Below, piece after piece: positions 39,001 through 49,790 of a stretch of DNA of 64,000 nucleotides. The DNA is from Phoronis australis. Its lineage: Eukaryota > Phoronida > Phoronidae. The translations under genes were made by a program, and so were the position numbers. Every line of letters begins with the position of its first letter. The stretch's first letter is position 1. The stretch lies in the NCBI GenBank assembly GCA_002633005.1, contig NMRA01000823.1:32358-96357 (forward strand), read 5' to 3'. The notes under the pieces are model-generated. The model was not told the DNA's origin. It saw nothing but the letters and a program-made list of their open reading frames with translations, and searched no databases.

Positions 39001-42000
39001 AGAGGGAAAGAAATTTGACGACGACTGTAAGGGGAAAATTGTGTGACACCTGGTGGAGTGTGCGAAACCAGGTGCTAAATGGGAGCTGAGAAGTTAAATT
39101 TCCCTTTCTAAATACCTGTTATTTTCAAGAAAAGTTTCGTTGGCGATATTCTCACAATCCATTGCGTAGATGCAACTGCACGCGTCTATCCGAAACTTGG
39201 GGCACGCCCTGTGTACTCAAAACTACAGCACCTACGATCACGTGCTCACTAGCAATGCATGGTGATATCTTGCGACGCCTTGCGTGCCGTACTGTAGTGG
39301 GGCGTGGGCGCACGTAGGCGCAGCCAACCACCTTTTGGCATTTGAACGTAGCGCCTACGCACTGTAAGTTACGTTCAGTTCTCAAGGTGATACGGTGGGC
39401 TTTGGGCGCCTACTACCGTCTAATTTTACCACTACAGCACTGCTTGCGTGATCTCACATTCTAACAAGACACTTCCTCTGAGGAACGGCATCCCAAGTTA
39501 ATAGGGGACAGCCTGTTTTCTCACGTGATTTTATCCACGAGCGCTAGGTCGAAATACATTTCAATTTTGCGTTTGCACGTCTGTCTAATCCGCTCGCTCC
39601 CCCCTCCCCCACCCATCCCTCCACGTTCACTGAACTGTGGTCCCTGGGTTGCCGCTCATTTCAGAAAACGTTTTCAATACCCAAGCGAGCTTTAGGGAAT
39701 AATTGACAAATAAAAAGAGTAACACGATGTTGCAGGGTAGGATGGGAGTGACCAAAAGGTAAATTATGGTAAGCCTGTACAAAATACAAATTCAATCACT
39801 AGCTTATCACGTGAGTAGAGAGAGTTGGCTATCTCTTCCACGATTTGCTCGTTTCTTGTCAATCACAGGACATCTCTAGAGCTTAGTTGATTGTAAACCC
39901 AATTGCATTCTATGCGTTGGCGCTTGAAAAAACGTGTTGTACCTCAACGTTACCAAGTACCCTAAGGTTATCAGGTACCCTATAACAATGTTCAAATTTA
40001 CCTTCCTTTGGATTCATTTGAAAACTTTCAGATGCTATGTTTTATGAAGTTTTCTAATAAGCTGTTAGGAATTGCTTTTAAAAGGTTCCACTTTTGCACG
40101 AGGGTACTTTTACGATTTTCATGAAAAAGTCAAAAGTTGCACAAAACGAAATCCAAATAATAATTTAGATGATGTACCACAGAAAGCATCAGGCCACTTG
40201 TCTATTTTTGCCGTCCTCTTTAATGAATGTTGGGTTTCAGAATGAATGGATTACCGTCTTGTTCTCTTGTTCGTTTGGCCAAGGACATAGGTGGTCAGTG
40301 AACCTTATAACTGTTCTAATTGTGTTGCTATAAATTAGTACTTTTCCTCTTAGCCCATGCCCAGAATAACGGATTGTGGGAAATATGCACGTCAGCGCTC
40401 ATTGGGTAACACTGAGTAGTTAGGTTGTAGGCGAGGGAATCTTGTTGTGCCAAGAATTTAAATAAACATGACCGACGCAACACTGAAAAAATGGGGGCTA
40501 AAGCCTCCTCAGCCCGCTGTGATGCATCGCCTATAGAACATGTGCGGCGTAGCATTGAAAAAAGTGGGGCTATAGCCCCCCTCCCCTCAGCCCCCTATGG
40601 TGCGCCGCCCATGATAAAGGGTGTGTGTTAGGTTTGGCGCCTGTTTTGAAGAATGCGTTGAAATTATTTCAAGGAAACCGGTTTGCTTGTCCTTTTGAAA
40701 GAGAAAAGTCAAGTTTTGAAGCAAAATGGTGGCTGCAGGTTGCTTTCGGTCCCTGTCGTGTGTTGTCTGAGAAACCGGGTGCGAATTCAGGTGGCTGTCA
40801 AACAGTTCAATCTTGCCAAGCGGGCAGCTGGTAAAGGGGGTTACTATGGTCACATTTTTTAGAATCTAGAGGGAACGAGCATTCTGGATCTGTAGTCAGA
40901 TTTCATGTACCACTTGCAAGGAAGTGGTAATTTTGGGGAGAAAACAGTCAAATTTTGGGGTTAATTGGTCCCACTTTGGTATGAGAATGCTACAAAACCT
41001 TTTGTTTACCCTGTACTAACTGTAGTGTGCTACTTAGGGCCTCGTTGGTTCCTTGCGTGCCACTAGGTGGTAGCCAGTACGCAGGTGTCACTTAATTTTC
41101 CTTGGCATTTATTTTTACACCGGCGTTTCTGATTGGCTGGTCAAATTCTCAGCAGGCAGTGCTTTACGCAAACAAAGTGGCATGGCTGATGGAGGAAGTG
41201 TAAATGTGGTCTGTTCTACAGACAAATCGGTGGTTAAAATTCATGTTCAAGAAATGTGAATCCCAGAAAATTATGGTCGCCTCTTTTCGGAGTGCATCTT
41301 TCTACTGTCGCTGACTTTTGGTTAAGTTGCTGTCCTGTATTCATACATTATGAATAACATTATTTAAATCGGCCAGATGACGGCGTATTTTTTGTACATG
41401 TAGTTGCTGCTACGCCACTTGCATGGCAAGGATAAAGATCGTTTATAGTCCACCATTTTCTCATGTGTAAAGCTACCCAATGACTGCGGAGGTTACATCA
41501 ACCAATGATAAAGCGTGTGCTACTGCCTGCAACCTGCGTGCTGGCTACCACCTAACTGCACGCAGGGAACCAGCGAGACTTAGGGGCTACCAACTACTTG
41601 CGCGTACAAGTCTTTGCCCTTAAAAGGCATGCGCAAGAAGAAACATAGAGAGGTCTATGATCAGAGGTTGTCGTCATTGTATGGGTGCGATGCTTTAATG
41701 CAAGTCAGAGAGTGGTCCAGGGGTACTAAAACACATATCCGGCCATAAATCAAACATTCAAATAAAAGTGACAAGTCATTATACGTTTTCCCTGCTCATG
41801 ATGGGCCCGCGGTGCGAAACACACGGTGTGGTAATTTTGAATCGACTTGAACAAATAAGGCTGAATCAAATTCTTTTCGGAGAATTTAATTAAAAGTGCT
41901 GGTAGTTGCTCGCACAGGACAATGCAATAGACATGTCTCCGTCTGTGGTACAGCTGTATTAGCATTAAAATTACGAGAGAGAGGACTCGGCGTCTCTTCA

Positions 42001-45000
42001 AACATTAATAAGAACATAAATTAAACGGTTTAATAAAAATTGACATCAGCGATTACCTCTTCCAAGTTCAAGAAACTCCGTATTCCCCATCGCTCGAATT
42101 CACCATCAGGCAAAATTTGCCGTTGTAATGGCGCTATAAAAAATGCTCGAGAGCTAGATTTCAGAGTATTTAAAGATCACGGGGTAGGTCAAACTTGATG
42201 ATCGAATAAATAAACATTTAGAGAGCTATCGATAACGCTTTAATTTGTTTGGTGGAGCGTTCATAAAACAATGCCATTAAATAGCTATGATAGACCCTGG
42301 CTGAGGTTCACCTATTCCGAGCAGAGGTTGCTAACATTGCACAAGTCCTTGAGTAAATTTACTCACCCCCTTGGAACAAGAAGCGCTGGGAAGAGAGTCA
42401 GGCCTTGACAGTATTGAGACAGGGAAGGATATCGGATCTGTTCTAATGGGGGCTGAAAATCCATCACTTGTTCTTAAAGTTGTGCACGAGATCGTTATCA
42501 CTCATATCGATAACATTTTATAGCCAACATTATACAATTTAATTGACTTGGCGTCTATAAATCAGGAGAGTCTCATCGAATGCTAATTTTCACATTTAGG
42601 GGAGCAAAACACAGTGATTTCGGACGAAGTTTTACTTCTTCATGGTTTCAGCTTCCTCGTCACTTGATAGAATTGTGCACAGAAGCAGAGGTGTATAAAC
42701 TGCTAAACAATTGTAAAATCTTTGTCCAAAGTTGAATAGCTTTGGAACATCATGTGCAGTCAGAAATGGATAGCCGGATTGAGTGAAAATAGTTCAGATA
42801 CTATGTTTATGTTTTAATGTCCCGCTTTTGCACGTGTGTTTTTTTAGTATCGTTTGCATAAAATGAAAACGAATTGATAATTTAGAACAATGTATCAGCG
42901 TTCTTGAATTTCTTGTTGATGACTTATCATATCTGAATCGGTTTAATGCCAAAAATCCAATTCTGGAGTATTTATATATTCAGAAAATACACTTTCAATG
43001 AGTAGATATTAGGCTACATATACACACTTGTAAGTCAGGTACAACATACACTTAGTGGATATGTTTGTGTTGCTAGCTTTTGAAAAGCGTACTTCACAAA
43101 CATGGGCGGCGCAGCACTGAAATAAGGGGAGGGGGACTATAGCACCCACAGCCCCCTTTAGTGCGCCACCCATGGACTATGGGCGGCGTAGCACTGAAAT
43201 AAGTGGGGGGGGGCTATACACTGTAGCCTCCCCAGTCCCTTATGATGCGGCACCTATGACAAAAAGAGAAGATGCACAGGTTTCAAAACGAGTAGGGTGT
43301 AGACCAGGGCTGCGTTCCGTAGACGCAAGAATTTCTCAAATCAGGCGGTAACTCGAGAGGTCTTGCGTGTTCGTGAGATTCTTCCGTCTACGGAACGCAG
43401 CCCAGAATCGATTATGCAATTTTTGACCTTATACTCCAAATAGTCATTAACTGAAATGGGTAGGTGTCATCGCGTTGCGATTGTCAGGTGATATACGTCA
43501 GGTTTTAGTGCACAACTGTAGCGTGCGACTAATATCGAAGTGAATGCTTGTACAATAGCACATTTTAAAATCAAAAGGCGTATGCAAGTTGTCATGTGTT
43601 ATGAAGCGCATCTTCTGAGACGTAAGAATTTCGCGAAGGTGCCGGGCTAGTGTGATCACGTGCTTCGCTCGGGATATCTCGTTCGGTTTTTCTCGAGGTT
43701 CTCGACTTCTCGTCGAGGGAAATTTCGTTTACTGCAATGGGACCGCTGCATAAATTTTGATTTTCGTGTACGACTTCGCATAGGAATTAGGAAACGAACA
43801 TTCTTGTTTCTGTCTGTGAATTTAAGGAAAATCCAGTCATAACTCGACGTATACATTGTATATGTAAGACGCCGTCGGGATATGACAGTGCAAGCGAATA
43901 CCAAAGCTTTTAAAAGGATGCAAAAATTTCTTTTGTATATTCCACCCAAAACTGGTTATGTCGCCTGGTACTGTATTCCCCTCATCCCGAACCCCACACA
44001 GTCTAAAATTTCCATCTTGCTAACTAGATTTTCTCTTATCAGGACCTTGTAGAAGGCCGGTTGTATCAATGAATATGTTTTATCCTGAATAAACATCATT
44101 CTCCCTCTCTATATCATCGGACTTTAAAGTCATCTGCTCATCTGAAAACTCCAGTCATACGACCAACCTTTCTCCAGTTTTAAGTCACATGGCTTGCCGC
44201 ACGACTGAAGTTTGCGCGTGCGCATATTACGTTCAGCTCCGAGGAGAAATTTGAGGCAACGAAAATACTCGATGTGTTCCGAAAGGCATTCCCCTCAGAT
44301 ACACTGTATAAAAACGTTTCCCTCAGTGTTTGTCACGTTACACGATTTAGCATTCTTTGCAAGGAGTTTTCAAACTGGACCCAAGACTTAACCGAAAATT
44401 GGCGATGCGTTGAATGGTCAACTGTCGTTAAACTCTATTAACAGAGCAAAACATGGTTTAGAAGGCTCCTAAATGAGGTCAAATGAGACAAGTTTCAGTC
44501 CATACAAACATTCTAACCCAAGGACCATAAGAGTGGCTAATTTTGTCGCCGTTGCCCGTTGTTTGAGACCAAGCATAGGCGCAATAATACCGTAAGCGAA
44601 TTAAATTGTTTCAGACCAAGCTACGTTGTCTGAGACAACATGATTCGTAGAAAAAACGGTGTACGCGCTTCGGATTTTACAACATAAAATGTTTCTTAAG
44701 AAGTTTGAATGCGGCTTCTCCGTCATCAGTTCCGCGTCCTTTTATTTCAACGGAGAATTTGTCTTGTCTGTTGTAAATTACAGCCCTGAATATACAAGGT
44801 TTAATTTACCATAGACTTTCTAAGTTGATAAAGGGTGCAGTTCAGAGGTATTCAAATGTGCCGTTCATTTTGGTGACGAACCTCATAAATTTGAAACTAA
44901 GATTTCTTTATTAATTGCATCCTATTAAATGTGAAAAACGATGTTGAACGATAATCCCTGGAGAACAACTTTTGACTAAATGGGCCAAAATTCGTTTATG

Positions 45001-48000
45001 TAGTTCCTAAGATTGAAGATGCAGAAGACAAAAGTTTGACTTACGAACTCCAACGCAAAAATGACATCGGAGCTTTTATAGAACGCGCGTATTTACAATT
45101 TTGTGAATTGTTCTGACAGTTTAACGCCCGCGAACATTAACCCCAATTCGGGTGCCTCTCAATGACCATTGCCAGGTTAAAGTTAAATCCATCGCCGGCG
45201 AAGTGTTTGTTCTGCCAGACTGAAGACACGTCGGTCATAGCAGCTATTGTGCAAAGTCATGGGCAGAATTTTTTACTTCAAAATACTAAAGTATTCATTA
45301 ATCCGCATGAGCCCTTCCATATCGGTCCAACAAGAATGCCTAAGTAGCGAATACCTGTTATTAAATTTTTGAGTGGCATTTAGCCGTCTACACTATGCAA
45401 TCCACATTAGAGCTAATTAAATCAATTTTCCAGTACAATTTGTCAAAACCTTCACGCTAAGAGAGGTAATAACGTGTATTATTCCGCGGTCTCGTTTGGC
45501 CAGAGTGTTTTGCCAGGTTGTGTTTTGCGTTAGGTTGAATGGCTCGTTAAAGTTCACTAATTTTGATGACTTTCTGATTGAGACAAGCCATAAAATTATC
45601 ATTGAATAACGAATTGTTAATCGGAATCACAGGTAGATGCACTGGAGAAGACGATGCCCTTGCATCGTCTTTCTTGAAAACAGACTGCATTCACAGATTG
45701 TTCTTGTAAATTGTTTCACATTAGAGCAAAAATAATATTACATGAAATTTAATATGCTCACAACACAAGAGACAAATTTCGCAGTATTGTGAATAAATCT
45801 GAATCACACATTTTGCACGGAAGCATAAACTAACGAACTTAATTGGCTGTAAAAGTGGTTCTCAAGAATTCTAACGAGGCTGGTCTCTTGCATTCGGAGC
45901 GCGCAATAAAATTTCGCTGAAGTATAATACAAATATTTGATCGGTAATTTTGGAGACAAACCCCAAAGTTTGAAATTAGGTCATGTTATTTTTGGCACCC
46001 TACCATGGGATCGGTGAGACGCTGGGAACTTGTCTACAAAAAGCTACACCTCAGAATGGAAACATGAGCAGGAGAGTGTAGACATTTTTCCACGGCACAC
46101 AGGAACCGACACTGAACGACTGAAGGCCAATAACAACACGTTCTACCACATAAAATCTTGCATATAATAAGCTGAGTAGCTTGGAATGTCCTTTTGAATT
46201 CCCGTCACCACACGTTGAAAGCCTATCCTAGCTTTATTGTAAAATTTCACGAATATGTCAGAAAATTTGCGTGACATATTTTGTTCGAATCAGTAATTTC
46301 ACTCCGTCCGCCATTGAGCATCGCTGCGTGCCCGCTATCAGCCAAATTTATCGAATCTCCTTAGTCTAATTAGAAACGACAGTGAACGTTCGGCTCAGTG
46401 AGGAGTTACGGCATGAGCAACGATGAGGCCGGAAAAGTGGTCAATGCTAAACGCCTATCCCACCGAGGAGGAACATTTAAATACAAATGAAAACAACGCG
46501 CTTTAGTAGTTTTCAATAACAAACAGGTCTTTAAAATTCGTGGATGAGTAGATGAAAGCCGAACTTGGAAATTTTATTCTGTGCAATACGAAAGCACGCG
46601 ACATGTGATGTAGGGTAGAACATAAGACTAGAGATTGGGAAATCGACTGAATGTAGAAACAAGTTTGGCGAAACAAGCTTCAGAAATTCTCAAGATAATC
46701 TACGCCAGGATTTGAGATCAGACGCTAAATTTAACATCGTTTTTTTTTTTCTTTTAGTTGGTTTCAGATATGCCTAGCCAAGTTCAGGGGATATAAAGAA
46801 CGGTACTACTAATTATTTACTTTTAGCTAAAACGAAAACGTTACGTCGTATCTTCTAAATACGATGGACGAACGGTAGAGACAAAAACGCTTTGCGATGG
46901 CATAACGCGTTTCATATCTTGGCAAAGTTACGTTCCGTGAGTTGACGTAATTTCATCGTTATGGTCTTACATATTGTGACAGGGGACCTAACAGTTTACA
47001 AAAGACGTATTCAGTCGTTGTTATGTTAGACCGTGGCCCTAATCAGATGTGTGTATTTGTTCGACGCGCTCTTTGACTTTCTTTTCCAACAAATAGAAAC
47101 TATTGCACATTCGCATTCACCGCGTCGTGGAAAAGAAATAGTATATTTCTATAGATGGATCAAAGGGAGTTTCTTCACCTATGTTGTTCTAACCCATTGT
47201 GCGTAAATATTCATTTGCAAATGGATCGTTCGTGATGATGTGTACTGTGCGACGCAAATACGAGAAGCGCTGTTACGCGACTTAGAACAGCGTGTTCACT
47301 TCTGTGAATTTTACGGGTCAAATCGTTCGTCTGTTGAAAACCACAGGTTTGCCCAGTGTGTAAGACCCTAAACCGGTGTTACGTAAATTTCCGCATGGAT
47401 GTATTTTCTAGCAAATATTTCGATTGGTAGAGTATTCTAGCGTAAATGTGCTTAGACATTTCCATTGAGCGCATAAAGAAAAGTGCATTTTGTTGACAGA
47501 TTACATTATTAATCGCACGACCGTCTGTCATGTGTATCTCCCACCGCGCTTAGGTAGACTACACTTTTGTTCAGTACACCGCAGAATTGCCTATTGCGAT
47601 AATAGGTGGTTTGTCCCAACAGAGGCACAGAGAGACCGTTTCACCGTACAAAAATATAAAACAAAAAGAGATTCAAATATTTATGCTACGGTTAAAACAA
47701 CAAATTGCTCAAAATCTAAGCCATTTATCAGGTAACTAAACACAGACTGATCTAATCACAAAAACTAACATATAGATTAAAGAATTAATGACCGCAAATT
47801 TGAGTGGGTATTAGGTGGACGGTTGTATTCTGCCGTGAGGTGGTCTACGGCCCGCAAGTCTTAAACGTGTTCAGGAGGACTGCCTACAACACCACAAAAC
47901 GTTTAGCTAACAATCACGAAGTCGAAATCCTATCAACGTTACAAGTAATCTGCTTAAAATTATACTCAAACAACTTGCACGCGTTGATTGTTGCGACGGG

Positions 48001-48227
48001 TGGTTTGTTGGTGTATTGTTTATTAACTTCTTAAGTCGAAAATGAATTGCATTAGGGGCTAAACCGCAATGGAAACTATTGATTGTTAGGAAAACGAGTA
48101 TCTATCTAGGGGTTAACCAAGTAACGTAAGACACTTACCACCACATAGGCGTGATAGATTCCACCAAATAAGTGTTCAGCACAACGGTGACAAAATAAAG
48201 CATCCGTCGCATCGCCAGGCCTGCCAT
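17568..48227 (-). CDS. wnt5: Wnt5 secreted signalling protein, complete gene with four coding exons
   Basis: Joining 48227-48139, 36486-36230, 21821-21529 and 18029-17568 on the minus strand gives 1,101 bases: 366 residues and a TAG stop. All three introns have GT-AG ends and the phases match. The protein starts with a hydrophobic signal peptide (about residues 1-24) and has 24 cysteines after it, the usual Wnt complement. CHGVSGSC places the lipid-acylated serine at about residue 231, NCST at 99 is a probable glycosylation site, and the C-terminal [11 protein letters not shown] block is intact. Wnt5 rather than another Wnt is supported by [41 protein letters not shown]-type wording and [11 protein letters not shown]. 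Wnt5 proteins are palmitoleoylated, secreted ligands for Frizzled and Ror/Ryk receptors and mostly drive non-canonical (planar polarity, calcium) signalling. A stop in frame upstream of the ATG supports the chosen start. Confidence 0.95.
18030..21528 (-). other. wnt5 intron 3
   Basis: 3.5 kb, donor GTAAGTAAAC, acceptor TTTTGTTTTAG. Open frames within it are short and I recognise no coding exon or transposon protein. No further feature supported. Confidence 0.8.
21529..21821 (-). CDS. wnt5: wnt5 coding exon 3
   Basis: The acceptor TATTGTGTTCCAG precedes CT AGT CGA GAG; the two leading bases complete a serine codon split with exon 2. The exon encodes residues 117-213: [55 protein letters not shown] and [12 protein letters not shown], then donor GTAAGT in phase 0. 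Four conserved cysteines. The length and borders agree with the Wnt family intron position before the cysteine-rich SGSC block. Confidence 0.96.
27492..27760 (-). mobile_element. Short inverted-repeat element, family C, copy 1
   Basis: Read on the minus strand this begins CATGTGCGCACCCAGCC and continues to AAAAGTCCACTAAAAAGGC-like sequence read in reverse, then GAGGCGGATTTTTTTGCCC and GCCAAATGGGGGGCTCG, ending near GAGCGCATG. The same order occurs on the plus strand at 29,514-29,766 and 59,058-59,262. It carries no protein. Ends are approximate. Confidence 0.6.
29150..29224. repeat. Palindromic 75-bp element, family F, copy 1
   Basis: It runs from ATGGGCGGCGAAGCACTGAA through a central GGGGGGCTATAGCCCCCC dyad to CCCCTATGGTGCTCCGCCAAT. 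The ends are inverted (ATGGGCGGCG / CTCCGCCAAT, near-complementary), and the same layout recurs four more times at 40.5 and 43.1 kb. No coding capacity. Confidence 0.65.
29514..29766 (+). mobile_element. Short inverted-repeat element, family C, copy 2
   Basis: The ends are perfect inverted repeats, CATGCGCGCACCCAG at left and CTGGGTGCGCGCATG at right. The interior includes TTCAATATGGGGGGCTCGAA, TTTACTGGACTTTTATCC, TTTTTGTCTCTCAGGGGCGG and a terminal poly-C stretch. It is the most complete of three copies and is a non-autonomous DNA element or foldback about 250 bp long. Open frames over it are shadows. Confidence 0.7.
34466..34511. repeat. Perfect 15-bp inverted repeat hairpin
   Basis: TTTACATGTATGTCT is followed after 16 bases by its exact reverse complement AGACATACATGTAAA. 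The loop contains CGCGATTGCG, which can extend pairing with a short CGC/GCG stem. It lies inside wnt5 intron 2. It could be a foldback relic, a cruciform or a small-RNA precursor; none is shown. Confidence 0.6.
36230..36486 (-). CDS. wnt5: wnt5 coding exon 2
   Basis: The acceptor TTTTCAACCGCAG precedes G AAT CTG GGA; the leading G completes the second tryptophan of the MWW pair from exon 1. Residues 31-115 follow: [62 protein letters not shown] and FGKVLDI, and the exon ends with one base of a serine codon before donor GTGAGT. Four cysteines and the NCS glycosylation site lie here. A longer open frame upstream of the acceptor is intronic. Confidence 0.95.
36888..36944 (+). mobile_element. Partial family D element
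   Basis: TGTTCTCATTTAAAATACATG, ACAATATCTCGCGTAGTCTC and CTCTTGCTTTT align with the interior of the complete family D copy read in reverse (59,528-59,605). Neither terminus is present. It runs directly into the CTAATGTT microsatellite. Confidence 0.5.
36943..36974 (+). repeat. (CTAATGTT)4 microsatellite
   Basis: Four consecutive 8-bp units: CTAATGTC, CTAATGTT, CTAATGTT, CTAATGTC. Directly adjoins the partial family D element. Confidence 0.85.
40468..40533. repeat. Palindromic element, family F, copy 2 (diverged)
   Basis: ATGACCGACGCAACACTGAA, GGGGGCTAAAGCCTCCTCAG and GTGATGCATCGCC follow the same order as the better copies at 29,150 and 40,539. It stands immediately upstream of copy 3, separated by about 5 bp. 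Confidence 0.5.
40539..40613. repeat. Palindromic element, family F, copy 3
   Basis: From ATGTGCGGCGTAGCATTGAA through GTGGGGCTATAGCCCCCC to TATGGTGCGCCGCCCATG. The centre is a CTATAG dyad flanked by G and C runs, and the outer GGCG/CGCC arms pair. Confidence 0.65.
41041..41577. mobile_element. MITE-like element with hairpin-forming termini (family A, copy 2)
   Basis: The ends are CTCGTTGGTTCCTTGCGTGC and GCACGCAGGGAACCAGCGAG, with inner TAGGTGGTAGCCAG at both ends in inverted orientation, so the terminal repeat extends about 50 bp. Flanks carry the 8-bp direct repeat ACTTAGGG (41,032-41,039 and 41,578-41,585), with one extra C at the left edge. An 8-bp target duplication fits hAT-type or similar insertion. 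Interior sequence matches the reverse of copy 1 (ACACCGGCGTTTCTGATTGG). No transposase. It lies in wnt5 intron 1. Confidence 0.8.
43101..43173. repeat. Palindromic element, family F, copy 4
   Basis: ATGGGCGGCGCAGCACTGAA, a G-rich stretch, ACTATAGCACCCACAGCCCC and GTGCGCCACCCATG. It is followed after about 4 bp by copy 5 in the same orientation. Confidence 0.65.
43178..43258. repeat. Palindromic element, family F, copy 5
   Basis: ATGGGCGGCGTAGCACTGAA, GTGGGGGGGGGCTATA, a small insertion ACACTGTAG, CCTCCCCAGTCCCTTATGAT and GCGGCACCTATG. Tandem with copy 4. Confidence 0.6.
43305..43404. mobile_element. Roughly 97-bp foldback element
   Basis: GGGCTGCGTTCCGTAGACG at the left is matched by CGTCTACGGAACGCAGCCC at the right, a perfect 19-bp inverted repeat, and pairing continues inward with small bulges (AAGAATTTCTCA / TGAGATTCTT; CTCGAGAGG/CCTCTCGAG region). 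Nearly the whole element can form one hairpin. No coding content; a miniature DNA element is the simplest reading. Confidence 0.7.
48139..48227 (-). CDS. wnt5: wnt5 coding exon 1 (start, signal peptide)
   Basis: ATG at 48,227 opens [16 protein letters not shown], a short basic start followed by a hydrophobic stretch typical of a signal peptide, and the exon ends after ESITPMW plus two bases of the next tryptophan codon, before donor GTAAGT. Joining to exon 2 makes MWWNLG, equivalent to the WWSLG site at which vertebrate Wnt5 exons join. The frame upstream of the ATG meets TGA within about 80 bases, so this is the first usable start. A TTTTAACAG acceptor-like site at about 48,312-48,320 could mark a 5' untranslated exon border. 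Confidence 0.9.
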
Positions 48228-49479
48228 GGTTGGAATTTGTTGCAAACTGTGAGATCTACTCCCGAACTCGACGCTCTCGACCCGCTCCGAAGGCGTTCAC
48301 CGCTGTCTCAAACTGTTAAAATAAAAGACAAGTTTTCCCGAGTGCACACATAATGAAACTTATAGGCGTCCGTGTATTTCGATACGCATCCGTTACGGTC
48401 TACATGACTTGGTGTAGGTCGCTTATTGCTGTTACGTTATTAACTGCGGCCGCAACGAGAGACGACTTGAAGAAATGATTCCAGACAAACGACTGCGACA
48501 GGGCAATGAATTTTCTTTTAACTAGCCCTCTCTTCTATAAGCAGATTATTCCTGTCGAAATTACGAGCTTTGGCTGCGACACACAAATGTTAATCCAAAA
48601 CACAATCGCGCAGCCTACAGTGGACGAAAACTTTTGTTCAACTGAATGGATCTCGACTGAGTACTCAACATTTAATGGAGAACGACAGCGTCCTCTGTTG
48701 GCGTCTTCGTCCTCCTTAGGCTGATTTGATAAGAGGGTACGTCAAGCTATGAGAGCTTTTTGTTGACACACATAAGAATAACCAAAACAAACGACGTGGA
48801 CTGCTAACACAACCCCATACCAGCTGCACCCAGCAGTGGCGTGTGTTTATTGAGAAGGAGAACACGGGTGAGNGCCAAAGAATCTAAATTTTGATTTGGA
48901 CCACTTCCACCAAAAACAGGTCTCGCAACTTGTTCATGCCGAAGAGGAGAAATGATTTCCTAGATTTTAAGGCACTGTTCAAACTTAAGATCATCAGCTG
49001 TTCATCAAATGACCGGCCGTGACAAGACAGTTGTATTATTCTGTGGAGCAATACATGTATTTAGCTCTCTCAAAGTCACGATTACTATCATTAATTGGAA
49101 TAAGGAACACGTTGAGGCCCATTTTATGTCACAACGAAAAGTTGTCAAAACCAAACGTTCTTTGTTTGACGGAAGGTGGGTTAATAACAATTATTATGGT
49201 TGATGCCCTGTGTTTTTGTGATACACGACCTGAAATTCGATAGTCTAACATAAAAATACAACCGTAAATGTCGCACGAATTTAAGCCCATGTCCCTCTTA
49301 GAAATGGTGCGTTTTGTTTCAAAAATAAAAAAGAGTAGGCCTACCCGAGTGTTTTGCTAAAATCCTCGCGCCCGAAGTCTCACTTTTCAGAGTAAGCGTC
49401 CATTCACTGTGCGTAAGCGTATGCTTTTTCATTGGAGTTTTAGCACGTTTTGTTTAAAAGACGAAAAGAATGAATCTGA

Positions 49480-49790
49480 AACTAAACACAACAATGGATC
49501 AACCGAAATTTTCGGATATAATCACATCCTGTTTCTTAATTACATCAGTTTTTGGCCATAGTAGAATCAAAAAAACGGACAATCGCATCATAAATAAAAA
49601 GTTCATATTGATTCGACGTTTCGTCTTTTCATTAGACATCATCAGTTTATAAACAATAAGATACCAAGTGTCGACATATCAGTCAGGTTACATCCATGAT
49701 GTGAAACGAGCGTAGTTTCTGTTTCTGTCGGAGAAAGGATGAGATAATATCCGAAATTTCAGTTGATCCATGATTGTTGTTTTGTTTAAA
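49480..49790. mobile_element. Foldback element with hammerhead-like core
   Basis: The left arm (about 49,484-49,529) contains ACAATGGATCAACCGAAATT and TCGGATATAATCACATCC. The right arm (about 49,738-49,787), read in reverse, contains CAATCATGGATCAACTGAAA and TCGGATATTATCTCATCC. The arms enclose about 210 bp. On the minus strand inside (49,618-49,645) stands CTGATGA, then TGTCTAATGAAAAGAC, then GAAAC, the arrangement of a hammerhead ribozyme core with a GUCU/AGAC stem II but an extra U next to it. Penelope-like elements are known to carry such motifs in their repeats; assignment here is tentative. Confidence 0.45.

Larger units (their letters stand above)
36487..48138 (-). other. wnt5 intron 1
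   Basis: 11.65 kb, donor GTAAGTGTC, acceptor TTTCAACCGCAG. It holds the partial family D copy, the CTAATGTT microsatellite, four palindromic family F copies, family A copy 2 and a 97-bp foldback. No coding exon recognised. It is the first intron, so developmental enhancers are plausible but not visible from sequence alone. Confidence 0.75.
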
